The notes under the pieces were generated by a model. The model had not been told where the DNA came from, made no database searches, and worked only from the letters and a program-made list of their open reading frames with translations. From positions 52,501 to 116,500 of the forward strand of contig JASPKZ010009890.1 of NCBI GenBank assembly GCA_030220185.1: a stretch of 64,000 bases of DNA, in the 5' to 3' direction. Of this stretch, positions 52,001 to 58,000 are shown piece after piece. The stretch is from Diploptera punctata. Its lineage: Eukaryota > Arthropoda > Insecta > Blattodea > Blaberidae. A program made the position numbers and the translations under genes. How positions within the stretch are numbered: the stretch's first letter is position 1; each line of letters opens with the position of its first letter.

Positions 52001-55000
52001 GTTTGTCCGCTTCTTTTATTTCTCTATTTTTTTTTAATTCTCCAAGATTCAATATTTCACTTTCCTCCAGTACATGTTTGAATTTTTAAACAATTTTGTT
52101 CCTAGCTCTGATTTTTAGTGTCCATAATTTTCTTTCTAACTCTTGCTTGAGCTTCTTTATATTAGATTTTGTCTTTCAGATCTTTGGTATTCAGATACAT
52201 TAAATATTTTTCTTTTTTGTTTGCTATTTCTTTTGCTAAGTCCTCATTCCAAAAATATTTGAATTTATTTACTTCTCTATTTGCTTCTCCTAAAGCTTCT
52301 TTTGCTGCCTGATGAATACTTTTTATTATATAGTGTTATTCTTCCTGAGCATTGTCAAATTTAGGGATTAGTAACTGATCATCTAACCTTTTCTTATACA
52401 GAAATTATGTGCTCTCATTCTCCAAACTGCCCAGGTTATATAGATAGTAAAGATCTTATGGTGAAATTAAATATTTCTTACCTCTTCTCATATAAATCTT
52501 CTAAGTAGATCGCGATTTCAAGACCATAACGGTCTCATCTTCAGTACAATCTTGGCGACTGATGTACTCTTCTTCCGATCGACATAACATCAGTTGCCAA
52601 GATTGTACTGGTCTCGAAATCGCGATCCACTTAGAAGATTTATATGAGGAGAGGTAAGAAACATTTAATTTCACCATAAATTAAACCTCATAGTGATTAA
52701 TTCCTATAAAAGTTTAAAAAAAAATAAAGATCTTGTTGTTAAATTGTGATGAACCAATAAATTTTGAAAATGTATTGATAAATAACTTGGCGAATATGTG
52801 TGCAGAATTTGGAATAGTAATACTCGTGAATGTAGAATTCTTCAGTTCTTTAAACGAATCCAAGGTAAGGCCTGAAATGAAGGAGATATGTGGTCATAAC
52901 AACAGAGATAGAATACAAATGACTGCACATATTATGAGCACACTGTAGACTGTCACTTAGATCAGTCAGTACATGTCGCAATAGTCCAGTATTACAAGAA
53001 TCTGTAAAAGTATTTGTTTTAATTTCATGGGAAGGAAATTTCTGAATCTATTTATGGTGTAAAGAATTGAGAACACTTTCTTGCAGATATTATTTTCAGG
53101 GACTTTCCAGTCCAAGTGCAGGTCCACGTAAATTCCTAGATAGTTTACTACTGAACTGTAGGGAATGGTTTTTTCATTTAGGAGAATAGTAGGAATATTT
53201 TTGTAATTTTTAATGAATTCAATTCGTTTGTGGCCTATAATTATATACCTTGTGTCTTGTCAGCATTAAGACCATGTTTCATCACACACTGGGAAATTGA
53301 GAGTAAATAATTATATTAATTAAAATCTAAGTTACCTTGTGACAACAATGCAATTGTCGGTTCTGATTTCCACCCAATCAGGGTCGATTGATTTTTAAGG
53401 ATGAACAAATTCTGAGAATGGCTTCCTTCGCAAGGAAGCTAAAGCAATGAGTCCCATGTTGTAGATGTAAACCATATAAAAGAACTTCAAGTCCAAAATA
53501 AGAGGCCTCTGAACAAAACTTTTGGCCCTTTTTACCCAGCTTTGAAAAGAGATGCTTATGACTTAAGCTGGTAAGCGGGGTCATTAAATAAAAATGCTTA
53601 ACTAACTGTGTGATTTCTAATGATAGTTCTGATTGATATATATATATATATATATATTGTGACGTCTAAGGCATAATAAATTATAATCTTATTTAGTATC
53701 ATCATCATCAACTTGGTCCACCACTGTGGTCTCGAGGTAGTGTAGTGTCTGCCTTGTCACGCAGCAGGCCTGGGTTCAATCCCCAGTCGGGACAGGCTCC
53801 TGGGTGAGGTTTTTTTGGGGTTTTTCCTCACCTGTAAGACAAATGTCAGGAAGCTTAGGTCCCTGAAAATCATCCTTATCATTATCATCATCATTTTTCA
53901 CCGGTGTGGAAAGCAACGGGAAGCTACCACATCTATAATTCCCTAGTAAAGCTGCAAAGCATAGCATCAAAATGCTATGATTGCAGTGAAGAACCTGCCC
54001 TCGTGCAGAATTACTATGGATGGATCATCAACTTCACAGATTAGGTCTTTGCCTATTCTGATCTCACATCTGTTCAGCACAGCACTTTCTTGGTCTTCCT
54101 ATCGATCTTTGTCCTGCAGGATTATACATCAGTGCCATCTTTGATATCCTATCTTCTGTCATTCTTTGCAGATGTTCTATCCAATTGTTCCTGTGTTTTT
54201 CTATTTGTTGAAGAAGTAGTTATACGTTTAGTTCCTCTCTAATATTCTCATTTCTAAAATGTTCTTCTCTTGTACAACCTTTCCCAGCCCATAGGAATCT
54301 CATTTCCGCTGCCTGAATTTTACTTTCTTCTTTTTCCTTTAGGACCCAGGCCTCACTTCCATTCATCGCCACTGGTAGTGCCATTGTTGAGTAAAATCTT
54401 ACTTTGTTTCTCAATGTTCGTCTAATTGTTCCACAAATATGTTGAAATTTCTGCATTTTCTTATTTATATCTTGTTCTTCTTCATCTTATTTAGTGTATA
54501 CTTTTTTTACGCTACTTGTGTAAATAATTGTTAAGAGGTGACACTATAGTGCATTGTTAAGAAATTGTAGCTTTTTAAGAATTTAGCAGAAGTATGCCCC
54601 TCACCTATAATAACTTAAAATTGTTATGATTGTCCCCAATACATGTCCATGTGAGAAAACAAAAAAATATAAGGTGAGGTGAATATTTCCAGTTCACTAT
54701 CTGTATTATATTAATAATATTTAAGCGACTTTATTGGATACATAATTACATTTTTGTGTAGGTGGAGAACCTAATGAATTTCATTCAATTGGTCGGGTGG
54801 GATCTGGTTATACAATGGATGAACTCTCAGATCTTCTTCAGAAATTGTCTCCACACTGGCAACAAGTGCAGTCTGGTCGTTGTCCACCCGGACTTTTCTG
54901 GACAAAGGAGAAACCTGATGTTTGGATTGCTCCACAGAATTCATATATTCTTGAGGTATATTAATGAATTTAGAAAATAAGATTGTAAAAATGATTCATC

Positions 55001-58000
55001 ACAATGGATTGATTTACAGACTTCATTTTAAATCCTAATAATTAATATTTCCTTTAAAGTGAAACATCCTATATTACTGATGTTAAAATAATGCTTTTTA
55101 AGTGCAGCAAGTTCACCCAAACCAACTACCAAAAGGAAACTTATTATACCAACCTAAAGGATTCAGAAGCAGAGGAATATCAAAACAATGGAGAGCCTTA
55201 TATTTGAAAAGAAAAATATACGCCTAGACCAGGGTTTGAACCCAGGACCTTCATTGACATAGAGAGTCAGAGGTCCTGGGTTCAAACCCCGGTCTAGGCG
55301 TATATTTTTCTTTTCAAATATAATTTGTCCATCATTAAGATGTTTAAAAACGAATAATATTAACGTCCCACGCCGTAGCCGAGCGGTTAAGGTAGGAAGC
55401 CTTGGCGCAGAGCTACGGGACTTGTGCTGATTCGAGTCTCCATGGGGGAAGAAATTTTTCTCATCGTATTTCGGCCAGTATGGGACCGGTGCCCACCCAG
55501 CATCATGAGGCAATTGGGTAGCTACAATAAGTAGCGGCTCCAGGTTGTGGAACCAGCTATAACGGCTGGGGGACTCGAGATGCTAACCACATGTCACCCC
55601 TACACTGGCTGTTGATCATCTACCTCTGTGATTGACACATGTGGATGTGAAGGGCCAGCAGCCGGCTGGTAAAAGGGCAACCGCTGAAAAGTGGAAAGAC
55701 CCTCAATCGGAATCGGAATAATATTAACAATGGGAAGCCTGTTTAGAGCATCTAAAGATTAGTGTCAAGTTCGCAAAAACCTAAACTATCATCATGATGA
55801 TGAAGTGCGTGTTTTCTCGTGACTTGCTGAATGGACTTGCTTTGCATTTTCAGGAGTTATTTAACAAATCTTTGTGTGAATTTCTCTTAAAAGTTATTTT
55901 TAATTTACTTTTAAAATTATGTTGGAAAGTAAAACAAACATTTTTTTTCATAATGAAACCACGAATAATAAAATCTGAAGTTAATTTATAGTCAAAGCTT
56001 TGATAAACAGAATTGGTTTTATAATTAAATTAATGTTGGGAAGTAAACATTATGAGGTTAATAAATGAGTTGGAGAAATGAGGTTATATCATTAATAGTG
56101 AGCAGAGAACATACTTTTAACAACTCACCTCATAAATTTCAAGTTTTTTTGAGACCACTGGTTTCAGACGACTTCTCATCCTTCTTCAATCATGACACCA
56201 AAATTCTTTGGCTGTTAATTATTCTATGGTCGTCAACTCTTGTGCTGCCATCTTTAGTTGGATTTATAAATTTCTAAATTAATTTTTTTTCTACTTCAAT
56301 ATTCCAGTAGAAAAAAAAAATTTCTAAATTTATAAATCCAACTAAAGATGGCAGCACAAGAGTTGACAACCATAGAGTAATTAACAGCCAAAGAATTTCA
56401 ACAATCGGAGTCATGACGGAAGAGGGACGAGAAGTCGTCTGAAAACTTTAAATTTATAAGGTGAGTTGTTAAAAATATGTTCTCCGCTCACTATTAAGAA
56501 TTGGTTTATCTACCTGCTATGAACACATTTTGTGAAAATATGCACTTCATTATTATTAGTACGAGTATTTTTCATTATTCATATTCCAGATACCATTAAT
56601 GTAAAATGCAAGCCCAGAATATATGATAATTTTTAAATTCTCATATTTTTACAGATCAAAGCAACAGAAATAATACCATCTAATTCATTTAAAGTGGATT
56701 ACACTTTAAGATTTCCTCGTGTAGAAACCATACGTTATGATAAGAAGTGGTCTGATTGTATGACACTTGCAGATTTTGAGAATTTAAGAAAGGTAATTGT
56801 AATTGTTTTATTCTATAATATGTACATTTGTATTTTGTAAAACAGGACTAACCTCATGGACTTGTGGTCAGTGCTTTTGCCTACAGTTCAGGAGCTCCCT
56901 GGTTTGATTCCCAATCAGTTCACAAAAATTTTTCCTTAAAGGTCCTATCGCCTGGAATTTAGGTTAAGGACTATTATCATTTATCACCCATCATATCATA
57001 AGGGTGCCTTCCGGGCACCTGAACCTCAAGAATGAGTTAAAATTCTGTCACTGCCAGGAGAGAATTGCAGGAATGTCATAAGACAACCTAGTGACATTGG
57101 ACAAAAAAAAAATGTAGAACAGTGCTGTTGTTGGAAATGTAAATAGAGAGAGGGTTGATGTCATCTTAAAATATATTTGGGACATCTACCATTGCTCTTT
57201 ATATGCTACAAGCCAAAAGTTTGTGGGCTCGAGTCGCAATGGGATCAGGATTTTTAAATTGTCCCAGATCTTCTGGCGGCACCATGGTGATGGGGTTGAC
57301 TCAACTTCTAACAAAAATGAGTACCATATGCTTGTTCTTGGGGTAAAGACAGCTGTTACTCAGGACTGACAACCTTACTAACATCTCATGTCGATTGTCT
57401 AAAAATGTGGGAGCTTAACCTCCTACTACCCCAAAGGCCTCTTGAGGCCTGTAGTGGGACCACTTTACCTTTACCATTGCTTTTTTTATCATATTTTATT
57501 GTTTTATTTTTAAAGCTTATGTTGGCTTTTCATCTTGCTACCATGATTTAACAGTCTTAAAAAATAATGGATTTACTTTCATAAATAACAAGTTATCAAA
57601 ATTGAAAGGAAGTAACACTATGAGGCATTTATTAAAATATTTTTTTTTTCAAATGCCCCAGGTTTGTCTTTCAACATTCCTGGTTTCTCTCCTGGCATGG
57701 CATACTTGTAACCCACTTCTGAGGTTGGGGCGCCTGGAAGGCGGGATTACGTTGCCCTGATGATATTATGGGTGATGATGATGATAATGGTGCGCCAGGA
57801 GAGTCCCTAATCCTAAGCTTAACCTAAGATGAATATGAATGATGATGATTGAGATGGCCATATGATTTCGGGGACCGTTTGGGCCTTAAAGTTTTCCTAA
57901 CATTTGTCTTACAGGTGAGGAAAAACCCCGATAAAAACCTCACCCAGAAGAACTGTCCTGACTGGGGATCGAACCCAGGCCCACTGGGTGACAAGGTAGC

